From Paraburkholderia madseniana (GTDB lineage Bacteria > Pseudomonadota > Gammaproteobacteria > Burkholderiales > Burkholderiaceae), in contig NZ_VOSW01000047.1 of NCBI RefSeq assembly GCF_009690905.1, positions 1 to 64,000 on the forward strand: a stretch of 64,000 nucleotides of DNA. The letters are read 5' to 3'. Position 1 is the stretch's first letter, and each line of letters starts with the position of its first letter. A program made the position numbers and the translations under genes. The notes beneath the pieces are model-generated. The model saw only the letters and a program-made list of their open reading frames with translations. It ran no database searches and had not been told where the DNA came from. Positions 25,905 to 33,743 of this stretch are shown here, piece after piece.

Positions 25905-28769
25905 ATGAACGACAGGCTCGATCTCTACAGCCGCAAGCGCCGCTTCGACGAAACGCCGGAGCCATCGGGCACGGCTGCGCGGAAGAAAGCCGGTCGCAAG
26001 AGCGCTACGCGCGTATTGAACGAGGCGCTGTCGTATGTGATTCAGGAGCACGACGCGCGGCGCTTGCATTACGACTTCCGCCTCGAACTGAACGGCACGT
26101 TACTGTCGTGGGCGGTGCCAAAGGGGCCGAGCCTCGACCCGTCGGTGAAACGGCTCGCGGTGCATGTCGAAGATCACCCTGTCGAGTATGGTTCTTTCGA
26201 AGGCGATATCCCGCCTGGCAACTATGGCGCGGGGACCGTGATCGTGTGGGATCGCGGGACGTGGGAGCCGGTCGGCGGCGCGGCGGAGGCTGCCAGATCG
26301 TATAAGGCGGGCAAGCTCAAATTCCTGCTTTTTGGCGAAAAACTGCGCGGTGGCTGGACGCTGGTGCGCAGTCATATGCGCGGCAGCGGTGACAAGGAGC
26401 AGTGGCTGCTGATCAAGGAGCGCGACGAGGAAGCACGCGATCAGAACGAATACGACGTCTTGAAGGAGTGCCTTGGCAGCGTACTGGAGGGCAGTGCGTC
26501 GGTGGACAAGCGCGCAAAGGCCACGAGGACCGCGACAAGGACAACTGCGAGCGAGTCCACACGCCAGAGCGCGAGCAGGACCGGAGCGAAGACTGGAATT
26601 AAGGCTGCGAGGACTTCAAACGCCGCTAGGGCCAAAGAAACAGCATTGATCTCGAACACCACTGGCAGGAACGGCGCGAAAGCCAGCTCATCAAGCCTTC
26701 CCGACCCGAAAAAAACCGACATCGTGTCGACCCGTAGCACGCAGTCACTGCGCGAGCTTGCCGCATCGCCCTCGATCGAAGGCGCGGTCAAGGCCGCGTT
26801 GCCCGCCACCTTCAAGCCGCAACTGGCGACGCTCGTGGACACCGCGCCACCCGGCGATGAATGGGCATACGAAATCAAGTTCGACGGCTATCGTGTACTG
26901 GCTCGCATCGACCGAAACGCAAAGACCCGTGCGCTCAAGGTGTTCACGCGCGCAGGCAACGATTGGACCGCAAAGTTCGACAAGCAGGTGAAGGCATTCG
27001 AACAACTCGACATCGAAAGCGCCTGGCTCGACGGCGAAGCGGTGGTGCTCGATGGCAATGGCGTACCGAGTTTTCAGGCGCTGCAAAACGCGTTCGATGC
27101 GGACCGCCCGCAGGACATCGTCATCTATCTGTTCGACGTGCCGTTCCTGAACGGCTACGACTTGCGAGACGTGCCACTCGAACAACGCCGCGCGATTCTG
27201 CGCGCGTTATTGGAAGGCCTGGATGGGCACGACGACAGCGTACTGCGCTTCTCGAACGACTTCGCGTTCAGCGCCGACGATCTGCTGAAGAGCGCATGCG
27301 ATATGGCGCTCGAAGGCATCATCGGCAAACGGCGCGATAGTGGCTACACCTCGGGGCGTTCGTCCGCATGGATCAAATTGAAATGCCGACGCCGCCAGGA
27401 ATTCGTGATCGGCGGCTATTCGGAGCCGGCGGGTAGCCGTGCGGCCTTCGGTGCGTTGTTGCTTGGCGTCTACGACGGCAAAGGCAAACTACAATACGCC
27501 GGCCGTGTCGGCACGGGCTTCGACGCTGCGTTGCTGCGCTCGCTCAAGAAGAAACTCGACGCGCACGCAACCAGCCGCATGCCGTTCGCCGGCACGTCGC
27601 GCGAGCGCAGTCGCACGCCGGTGCATTGGGTCGAACCTGTGCTTGTCTGTGAATGCAATTTCGCTGAATGGACGAGCGAGGGCATCGTGCGGCAGGCGTC
27701 GTTCGTGAGCCTGCGCAATGACAAACCGGCGCGGCAGATCGTCCGGGAAGCACCCCGTAAAGGAGCCGATGTGCAGGAGCAAACCGATACCGCATCCGAC
27801 ACCGTGGCGAAGAAACGCACGACAAAAACGCCAGCAACCAAAACCGCCACAACGAAATCAAAACCCGCTACAACGCCAGCCGAAGTCGCCGGCGTTCGCG
27901 TATCCCATCCCGACCGCGTCATCGACAAAAGCACCGGCACCCGCAAAATCGATCTCGTGCGCTACTACGAATCGGTCGCCGACTGGATGCTGCCGCATCT
28001 TCAGGACAGGCCGGTGTCGCTGGTGCGCGCGCCCGAGGACATCGGCGGCGAGCTGTTTTTCCAGAAGCACAGCCAGAAGATGTCGATCCCCAACGTCACG
28101 CAGCATCCCGGACTCGACCCCGGTCATCCACCGCTGATAACCGTCGATACGCTCAAAGCGCTGGTCGGCGCCGCCCAGATGGGCACGATCGAATTTCACA
28201 CGTGGAATGCCGTGGTGTCGAACATCGAAAAACCCAACCGCATGGTGTTCGATCTCGACCCGGACGCATCGCTCGGTTGGGAGCGGATGATTGAGGCCGC
28301 GCAACTGGCGCGCTCGCTGCTCGAAGAACTCGGTCTGACCTCGTTCTGCAAGACGAGCGGCGGCAAGGGGTTCCATGTCGTAGTGCCGCTCGCGAAGCAC
28401 GCCGGCTGGGACGAAGTGAAGGCGTTTTCGCAGGCCGTCGCGCAGCACATGGCGACGACGTTGCCGAAGTACTTCAGCGCGAAGATGGGGGCCCAGAATC
28501 GCAAGCAGAAAATCTTTGTCGACTACCTGCGCAACAACCGCGGCTCGAGTACGGTGGCCGCATTCTCTGCGCGCGCCCGGCCGGGCCTGGGTGTTTCAGT
28601 GCCGCTCTCGTGGGACGAAGTCGCCACCACGACGAGCGGCGATCAATGGACCGTCGAAAACGTGCACGAGCGTCTCGCAGGCCTTAAGCGCGACCCGTGG
28701 GCGGACTACGCGAAGACACGTCAACGCATCACCGCAGCCATGAGAAAACGTCTGGATGAAGCGGAGTGA
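25905..28769 (+). CDS. ligD: Multifunctional DNA ligase D (PE-ligase-polymerase)
   Basis: Processes and seals double-strand breaks with Ku. The domain order is phosphoesterase, ligase, polymerase, as in Pseudomonas. The 3'-phosphoesterase (about residues 40-190) has the HDARRLHYDFRLE motif with His49 and His55. A basic Ala/Thr/Lys linker follows. The ATP-dependent ligase (about 300-610) has the adenylated Lys325 in EIKFDGYR. A second basic linker precedes the AEP primase-like polymerase (about 660-954), with metal ligands Asp783 and Asp785 in FDLDPDAS. At 954 residues it is somewhat longer than the Pseudomonas enzyme because of the two linkers. Confidence 0.95.
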   Translation: MNDRLDLYSRKRRFDETPEPSGTAARKKAGRKSATRVLNEALSYVIQEHDARRLHYDFRLELNGTLLSWAVPKGPSLDPSVKRLAVHVEDHPVEYGSFEGDIPPGNYGAGTVIVWDRGTWEPVGGAAEAARSYKAGKLKFLLFGEKLRGGWTLVRSHMRGSGDKEQWLLIKERDEEARDQNEYDVLKECLGSVLEGSASVDKRAKATRTATRTTASESTRQSASRTGAKTGIKAARTSNAARAKETALISNTTGRNGAKASSSSLPDPKKTDIVSTRSTQSLRELAASPSIEGAVKAALPATFKPQLATLVDTAPPGDEWAYEIKFDGYRVLARIDRNAKTRALKVFTRAGNDWTAKFDKQVKAFEQLDIESAWLDGEAVVLDGNGVPSFQALQNAFDADRPQDIVIYLFDVPFLNGYDLRDVPLEQRRAILRALLEGLDGHDDSVLRFSNDFAFSADDLLKSACDMALEGIIGKRRDSGYTSGRSSAWIKLKCRRRQEFVIGGYSEPAGSRAAFGALLLGVYDGKGKLQYAGRVGTGFDAALLRSLKKKLDAHATSRMPFAGTSRERSRTPVHWVEPVLVCECNFAEWTSEGIVRQASFVSLRNDKPARQIVREAPRKGADVQEQTDTASDTVAKKRTTKTPATKTATTKSKPATTPAEVAGVRVSHPDRVIDKSTGTRKIDLVRYYESVADWMLPHLQDRPVSLVRAPEDIGGELFFQKHSQKMSIPNVTQHPGLDPGHPPLITVDTLKALVGAAQMGTIEFHTWNAVVSNIEKPNRMVFDLDPDASLGWERMIEAAQLARSLLEELGLTSFCKTSGGKGFHVVVPLAKHAGWDEVKAFSQAVAQHMATTLPKYFSAKMGAQNRKQKIFVDYLRNNRGSSTVAAFSARARPGLGVSVPLSWDEVATTTSGDQWTVENVHERLAGLKRDPWADYAKTRQRITAAMRKRLDEAE

Positions 28770-28813
28770 TCGCGATCCAGCCGGCCTGATTCAACCTGAA
28801 AAAGGAGCAAACC

Positions 28814-28984
28814 ATGAAGACCTCAGCGCAATCGTCTGACGGCGGGAAGCAGGCCGACCCGCATGCACCGACGCCATGGGTGGTCAGCACCTTGATGCGG
28901 TCTGACGTCTCGCCCGCCCGGCTCACACCGGCTCCACATCCCAATAAGGCGGATCGCCGAAATGCGCGGCAAGGAACTCGATGA
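28814..28984 (+). CDS. Possible 56-residue ORF, perhaps a truncated gene
   Basis: ATG 28814 is preceded by AAAGGAG (28801-28807) at an ideal distance of six bases and follows ligD by 44 bases. The product (MKTSAQSSDGGKQADPHAPT...) has no recognisable domain, and its last 20 codons run through the 3' end of the convergent LysR gene. It may be the surviving start of a gene that once followed ligD, or a chance ORF. Confidence 0.3.
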   Translation: MKTSAQSSDGGKQADPHAPTPWVVSTLMRSDVSPARLTPAPHPNKADRRNARQGTR

Positions 28985-29888
28985 ACGCGAGCGTCCTCGG
29001 CGGCACGAACGCACGGCTGGGATAGACCGCCCAGATCGCCACTTGCTCCGCGAGCGGATAGGTGTCGAGCACGCTGACCAGTTCGCCGCTGCGCAGATAC
29101 GGCGCCACGTCCCACGTCGACTTGAGCGCGATGCCGAAACCGGCCAGCAAGGCGTCGCGAATGACTTCGCCGTTGTCGACGACGAGGCGTCCGCTCACGC
29201 GCACCGTAAGCGGTCCGGCGGGCGTCACGAATGCCCAGTCGCGTTGGTCTGACAGGATGATGCATTCGTGCTGGGCGAGGTCCGAAGGATGGTGCGGCGC
29301 CCCACGCGCGGCGAGATAAGCGGGCGCGGCGCATAGCACACGGCGGTTGACGGCCAGGCGCCGCGCCACCAACGACGAATCCTTGAGCACGCCGACCCGG
29401 ATCGCCACGTCGATACCCGCATCGACCAGATCGACCATCTGATCCGTCAGACGCAGGTCGACGCTCACGCCGGGATAGCGGCGCAGAAATTCGCTGATCA
29501 CCGGCGATATGTGCTGCCGCCCGAAAGAGGATGGCATCGACACCCTCAGACGCCCCTGCGGCTCGGCCTGCGCGCGGCCGACTGAGGCGCGTGCGGCATC
29601 GGCTGCGTCGAGCAGCGCCTGAGCGCGTGTCATGAACACTTCGCCATCCTGCGTGAGACTGATGCGACGAGTGGTCCGATGCAGCAGTCGCGCGCCAAGG
29701 AGCCTTTCGAGCTGTGCGATGCGCGAACTCGCCACCGCCGCCGACAGGCCGAATTCGCGGCCGGCCGCCGACACGTTGGCGAGCAGGGCGGCCCGCACGA
29801 ACAGGGCGACGTCGAGTAGATCGAGTCGTTCCCGTTCGCCGGACGAGGGCTTTGCGGCGGGTTCCACGGGGTCGGCAGGCTGGTCCAT
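28923..29888 (-). CDS. LysR-family transcriptional regulator
   Basis: An N-terminal winged helix-turn-helix (about residues 20-80: VSAAGREFGLSAAVASSRIAQLERLLGARLLHR) is followed by a periplasmic-binding-like effector domain (residues 105-315). ATG 29888 is chosen over an in-frame TTG at 29903. It is divergent from the MDR oxidoreductase at 30051, the usual arrangement for a LysR regulator and its target, so it probably controls that gene and itself from the 162-base gap. The effector cannot be inferred. Confidence 0.9.
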   Translation of the reverse strand: MDQPADPVEPAAKPSSGERERLDLLDVALFVRAALLANVSAAGREFGLSAAVASSRIAQLERLLGARLLHRTTRRISLTQDGEVFMTRAQALLDAADAARASVGRAQAEPQGRLRVSMPSSFGRQHISPVISEFLRRYPGVSVDLRLTDQMVDLVDAGIDVAIRVGVLKDSSLVARRLAVNRRVLCAAPAYLAARGAPHHPSDLAQHECIILSDQRDWAFVTPAGPLTVRVSGRLVVDNGEVIRDALLAGFGIALKSTWDVAPYLRSGELVSVLDTYPLAEQVAIWAVYPSRAFVPPRTLAFIEFLAAHFGDPPYWDVEPV

Positions 29889-29892
29889 TATT

Positions 29893-29916
29893 CTGAAATT
29901 CAAAAAGATGTTTCAG
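29893..29916. promoter_or_regulatory. Candidate LysR-type operator
   Basis: An inverted repeat CTGAAA-N12-TTTCAG lies immediately upstream of the LysR start and fits the dyad, A/T-rich form of LysR sites (T-N11-A class). The surrounding A+T-rich segment continues to 29940. Confidence 0.4.
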
Positions 29917-30050
29917 TCATTATGATGCTTTTATGAGAATAAGAACCGCCTTACGATGACGTCAATGCGATCGATTGCCCTGCGTGGCGCCAGGCGCCGT
30001 GGGCATCGATCGCCGGTTTCTTAACCTCATCTGAAAGAACAGGAGCTGTG

Positions 30051-31067
30051 ATGAAAGCTGTAGGTCTCTATCGTTATTTGCCGATCGATCAAGCCGAGTC
30101 CCTAGTCGACGTCGAGATTGCCAAACCCGAAGCCGCCGGCCGCGACCTGCTGGTGAAGGTCGAAGCCATCTCCGTCAATCCGGTCGACACCAAGGTGCGC
30201 GCCCCGAAAGACACCGTCGAGAAAGCGCCGCGGGTGCTCGGCTGGGACGCCGCCGGCACGGTGGTGGCGGTTGGCCCAGACGTCACGCTGTTCAAGGTCG
30301 GCGACCCGGTTTTCTATGCGGGCAGCATTACCCGGCCGGGCGCGAATAGCGAGTTCCATCTGGTCGACGAACGCATTGCCGGGCGCAAGCCGGCATCGCT
30401 CGATTTCACGCACGCGGCCGCTTTGCCGTTGACCGCGATCACCGCCTGGGAAGCACTCTTCGACCGCCTCGGCGTGTCGCCGCAAGGCGCGGATGAAGGC
30501 CGCACGGTGCTGATCATCGGCGGGGCGGGCGGGGTCGGTTCGATCGGCATTCAGCTGGCCAAACAACTCGCGAAACTCAAAGTGATCGCGACCGCCTCGC
30601 GCCCTGAATCGGCGAAGTGGGCGACGGAGTTGGGCGCGGATCATATCGTCGATCACTTCGACCATATGCCCGCGCAGTTGAAAAAGCTTGGCATCGACCA
30701 GGTCGATTACGTGCTGATCTTCAACGATACCGACAAGCATTTCCCGGCAGCCGCTGAAGTGATCAAGCCGCAGGGCGGCATCTGCACGATCGTCGAAAAC
30801 AGCCAGCCGCTGCCTGTCGAACTATTGAAGGCGAAAAGCGCCGCGTTCCACTGGGAGTTCATGTTCACGCGTTCGATGTTCGGCACGCCGGACATGATCG
30901 AGCAGCATAAGCTGCTAACCGAGGTGGCGCGTCTCGTCGATGCGGGCACGTTGCGCACGACGGTCGGCCAGAATCTCGGCACGATCAACGCCGACAATCT
31001 GCGCCGTGCGCATGGGCTGCTCGAAGAGGGGCGCGCGATCGGCAAGCTGGTGCTGACGGGCTTCTAG
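30051..31067 (+). CDS. MDR-family zinc-binding-type alcohol dehydrogenase / quinone oxidoreductase
   Basis: NAD(P)H-dependent medium-chain oxidoreductase. GroES-like N-terminal domain (VSVNPVDTK-type segment seen as ISVNPVDTKVRA, GWDAAGTVVAVG) and a Rossmann domain with GGAGGVGSIGIQLAKQL at about residues 160-176. The Cys/His zinc ligands of classical alcohol dehydrogenases are not evident, so it is closer to zinc-independent quinone/enone reductases. AGGAG at 30041-30045 supports ATG 30051; an overlapping GTG at 30048 is too close. Divergent from the LysR gene, its likely regulator. Confidence 0.88.
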   Translation: MKAVGLYRYLPIDQAESLVDVEIAKPEAAGRDLLVKVEAISVNPVDTKVRAPKDTVEKAPRVLGWDAAGTVVAVGPDVTLFKVGDPVFYAGSITRPGANSEFHLVDERIAGRKPASLDFTHAAALPLTAITAWEALFDRLGVSPQGADEGRTVLIIGGAGGVGSIGIQLAKQLAKLKVIATASRPESAKWATELGADHIVDHFDHMPAQLKKLGIDQVDYVLIFNDTDKHFPAAAEVIKPQGGICTIVENSQPLPVELLKAKSAAFHWEFMFTRSMFGTPDMIEQHKLLTEVARLVDAGTLRTTVGQNLGTINADNLRRAHGLLEEGRAIGKLVLTGF

Positions 31068-31247
31068 ACTGCGCGAGGTTTGGCGTTCCTGTCACGTCGC
31101 ACGCGCAGAAAACGCCTCAACGCAAGCGGGGTAACACCCGATTCGTATGAAGCGCGCGCAGCGCCGCTTGGCGGTAGACTGGTGGGGCATCATGCTAAAA
31201 CAGTTGCGCGTCTCGCAGCTCGTCTGGCAGGGCCTCAGCCGGGTTTA

Positions 31248-31296
31248 ACCAGGTGCTACCAGGTGCTAACCAGGTATTCACCAGGTGTGAATCAGG
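31248..31296. repeat. Short direct-repeat cluster (ACCAGGTGCT-like)
   Basis: ACCAGGTGCT occurs at 31248-31257 and 31258-31267, then ACCAGGTATT at 31269, ACCAGGTGTG at 31280 and a partial ATCAGG at 31291. The spacing is 10-11 bases, close to one DNA turn. The cluster ends 71 bases before the ATG of the next gene, in a 299-base gap that otherwise holds nothing I can support. Confidence 0.6.
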
Positions 31297-31366
31297 CTCC
31301 AGTCAGGCGGTGCATTGGCAGTAGCGCTCGAGCGGGCGCGCAGCGGCACAACAACGAGGTGACAGT

Positions 31367-31930
31367 ATGAGCTCCAGCTTCAAACTCTCCGCCGTTTCAG
31401 TTGTTGCTTCTCTCGCATGCGCGCTCGCGTCCGGCATGCTCGTGACGGCAGCTCACGCAGCCACGCCGATCACGGTGACGTCGCAGTCCGCCCTCGACGG
31501 TCCGATTCGCTATACGGTCCGCGTCACGTCGAAACAGTTCGGTAATTCACAGGAAACGCGTACGATCCGCTCCGGCGAATCGGACGACTTCACGTGGAAG
31601 ACGGTGCCGCCAGGCGGCCCCGTGCCCGCGACGGATAGCTGCCCGAATTACTCGTCGCTGCCAACCGATACCAACGGCGCGATGATTCGCCAGACGCAGA
31701 TCCGTTTTGCGCCGGTCGTCGGCAGTGACGGCACCGCGTCAGTGCAATTGAGCTTCCAGGCGCAGACGCCGCATGGCGTCAAGACGGTGACGAGCGGCGG
31801 CAAAACGCTCAAGTGTCCGAACAGCGTGGCAGTCAGCCAGATTCTGCGTTTTACGATGCCGACCAACGGCACCACAAAAACGCTGACGCTCAATGACGGC
31901 ACCGAAGTGGCGGTCACCGCGAAACGCTGA
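31367..31930 (+). CDS. Secreted protein of unknown function
   Basis: I do not recognise the family. The 187-residue product has a clear Sec signal peptide (hydrophobic core SVVASLACALASGML, cleavage likely after AHA near residue 31). The mature part is rich in Thr, Ser and Val with beta-strand character, and has two Cys (in DSCPNYSS and LKCPNS) that could form a disulphide in the periplasm. It is monocistronic, with a repeat cluster upstream. A convergent hairpin at 32001 lies downstream. Confidence 0.75.
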   Translation: MSSSFKLSAVSVVASLACALASGMLVTAAHAATPITVTSQSALDGPIRYTVRVTSKQFGNSQETRTIRSGESDDFTWKTVPPGGPVPATDSCPNYSSLPTDTNGAMIRQTQIRFAPVVGSDGTASVQLSFQAQTPHGVKTVTSGGKTLKCPNSVAVSQILRFTMPTNGTTKTLTLNDGTEVAVTAKR

Positions 31931-32000
31931 CGGTTACGGGTGAAGCCTGGGCGATGAGTGCCGCGTCCACGGCGCGCGGCCGATGAGACAAACCGCGAAA

Positions 32001-32023
32001 GGGCGACGCCGGCCGCGTCGCCC
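32001..32023. terminator. Hairpin between convergent genes
   Basis: A perfect 9-bp stem GGGCGACGC / GCGTCGCCC has a five-base loop. It lies between the secreted unknown and the convergent fetB-like gene. No strong T-run is seen on either strand. Confidence 0.5.
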
Positions 32024-32043
32024 AGCGTATGTTGTTTGCCCCA

Positions 32044-32850
32044 TCAACGCTGCGCTGCGGCCCGCTCCACCAGCCGCGCCGACAGAAACCGGTGCTCCGC
32101 CGAGAAGAGCCGCCGATACGTGAGCAGCACCGCGCCCACCGTCCCCAGGGCTGAGGCCGCCGCGATCAGGAACATGATCACGATCTGATAGCGCACTGCC
32201 TGCAACGGCGACTGACCGGCCAGCACCTGCCCGGTCATCATGCCCGGCAAACTCACCACGCCGACCACGGCCATCTGATTCAATGTGGGCATCATGCCCG
32301 CGCGCACCGCCTGGCGCGCCGGCGCCTGCGCTGCTTCCCAACGGGTCGCGCCGAGCGCGAGCGCCATATCCACTCGGTCGCGCCGCGCGGTCAGTTCCTC
32401 GGTCATCCGTTCGATGCCGAGCGACACGCCGGTGAGCGTATTGCCGAGGATCATGCCGAGAATCGGAATCGCGTACTGCGGCTCGTACCATGGGTGAATG
32501 CGGATCACGACGAAGAGTCCGACCGCGGCCACCAGCCACGAACTGACCCAGATCGACAGCACACTGTCCGCACGCTGCCCGGCGTAAGTGCGGCTGCCGC
32601 GCTGCGCACCCGCGAAGCCGGCGATCAGCGTCATCACGACCATCAAGGGCAGCACCACGAACCAGTGGTCATAGCGAAACACCCAGCCGAGCACATAGCC
32701 GATCGCCAGCAATTGCACGACGGTGCGTACCGCCGCCCACGCGAGCTTGCGTTCGAGATCGAGCTTGAGCGCCACCGACACCACGCCGTTCACCACGATC
32801 AGCAACGCGGCGATCGCGACGTCCCAGAGACTCAGGTTTTGCAATGTCAT
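32044..32850 (-). CDS. fetB: FetB-like ABC transporter permease (UPF0014)
   Basis: Integral membrane subunit of an ABC exporter; in E. coli FetAB exports iron and improves resistance to oxidative stress. Several transmembrane segments span the whole 268-residue protein, with the family's conserved ERMTEELTARRDRVDMALALGAT-type cytoplasmic stretch near residues 150-175 and GVVSLPGMMTGQVLAG near 200-215. The ATG overlaps the stop of the upstream ATPase gene by four bases, so the two are translationally coupled. Substrate is inferred from family only. Confidence 0.85.
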   Translation of the reverse strand: MTLQNLSLWDVAIAALLIVVNGVVSVALKLDLERKLAWAAVRTVVQLLAIGYVLGWVFRYDHWFVVLPLMVVMTLIAGFAGAQRGSRTYAGQRADSVLSIWVSSWLVAAVGLFVVIRIHPWYEPQYAIPILGMILGNTLTGVSLGIERMTEELTARRDRVDMALALGATRWEAAQAPARQAVRAGMMPTLNQMAVVGVVSLPGMMTGQVLAGQSPLQAVRYQIVIMFLIAAASALGTVGAVLLTYRRLFSAEHRFLSARLVERAAAQR

Positions 32851-33602
32851 TGGCCGAGCTCCTGATGCGCGGGTGTCACTGAGGATTCGTCGAGCACGCC
32901 GGCGCGCATCGTGAGGTGCCGCTCGCTCATGCGCGCGGCTTGCGCCGGATCGTGCGACACCCACATCGACGCATGCCGGCCGGGTTCAGCCGCGAACCAC
33001 GCGTGCACCAAAGCTTCGATCGCGCGCGACGACTCCGGGTCGAGCGACGCGGTGGGTTCATCCAGCAGCAGCACTTCGGGCGCGAGTTGCAGAACGCGAA
33101 TCAGCGCGGTGATCTGCGCTTCTCCACCGGACAATTCGCTCGCGCGCTTGTCGAGAAAATCGTCGCCGCGGCCTGCCTGAGCGGCGAGGCTTGCCGCGCG
33201 TGCGCGATCGAAGCGCACGTCGCGATAGGTCCGCAATTCGAACGGGTAACGCAGGTTGTCCTCGACGCTGCCGTCGAGCAGCGCGGGCCGCTGCCGGATA
33301 TACGCGACGTTGCGCCGGTAACGCGGAATGGCGGCGCGCTCGACCGCCGCGCCGTGCCACATGATGCGTCCGGCATCGAGCGGATCAAGCAGGGCGAGGG
33401 CGCGCAGAAACACGCTCTTGCCCGAGCCCGACGGCCCGGTGACCGCGACGCGGTCGCCCGCGCAGAGGGCGAAGGTCGTCGGCTGCAGCAGCGTTTGCCC
33501 GCGCAAGGCATCGCGCCGGGCGATGCCGTCCGCAAGGACGAAGGGAACATCTGTCATGAGTTGGGTGGTGGTGGATTTTTGCGTGGATTCGGAGGCCGCC
33601 AT
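32847..33602 (-). CDS. fetA: FetA-like ABC transporter ATP-binding protein
   Basis: ATPase partner of the FetB-like permease. Walker A is GPSGSGKS, the ABC signature is LSGGE, Walker B is VLLLDEPTASLDPES and the switch His is in SHDPAQAARMSE. The 251-residue size is usual for a single nucleotide-binding domain. ATG 33602 has AGGA seven bases upstream; ATG 33557 is an alternative without a clear site. It is divergent from the AsmA-family gene, with 141 bases between. Confidence 0.87.
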   Translation of the reverse strand: MAASESTQKSTTTQLMTDVPFVLADGIARRDALRGQTLLQPTTFALCAGDRVAVTGPSGSGKSVFLRALALLDPLDAGRIMWHGAAVERAAIPRYRRNVAYIRQRPALLDGSVEDNLRYPFELRTYRDVRFDRARAASLAAQAGRGDDFLDKRASELSGGEAQITALIRVLQLAPEVLLLDEPTASLDPESSRAIEALVHAWFAAEPGRHASMWVSHDPAQAARMSERHLTMRAGVLDESSVTPAHQELGQ

Positions 33603-33743
33603 GACATTTCCTTACGTTTCCGTGGCAGGGAAACCTGTGCCCGAACTGTGCGGCATGATAAAACGACCCCTATTAGACAATAACACCAGGCACGATACGT
33701 GCTGTCCCTCATGTACAACGAAGAACAAAGGCGGAGCTTCTCA

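Noticed and set aside
31248..31296. Possible CRISPR-like array
   Set aside because: Repeats are 10 bases with no spacers and no cas genes in the window.
31080..31370. 96-codon open frame before the secreted unknown
   Set aside because: Arg/Ala-rich, runs through the repeat cluster, no ribosome binding site; better explained as non-coding upstream DNA.
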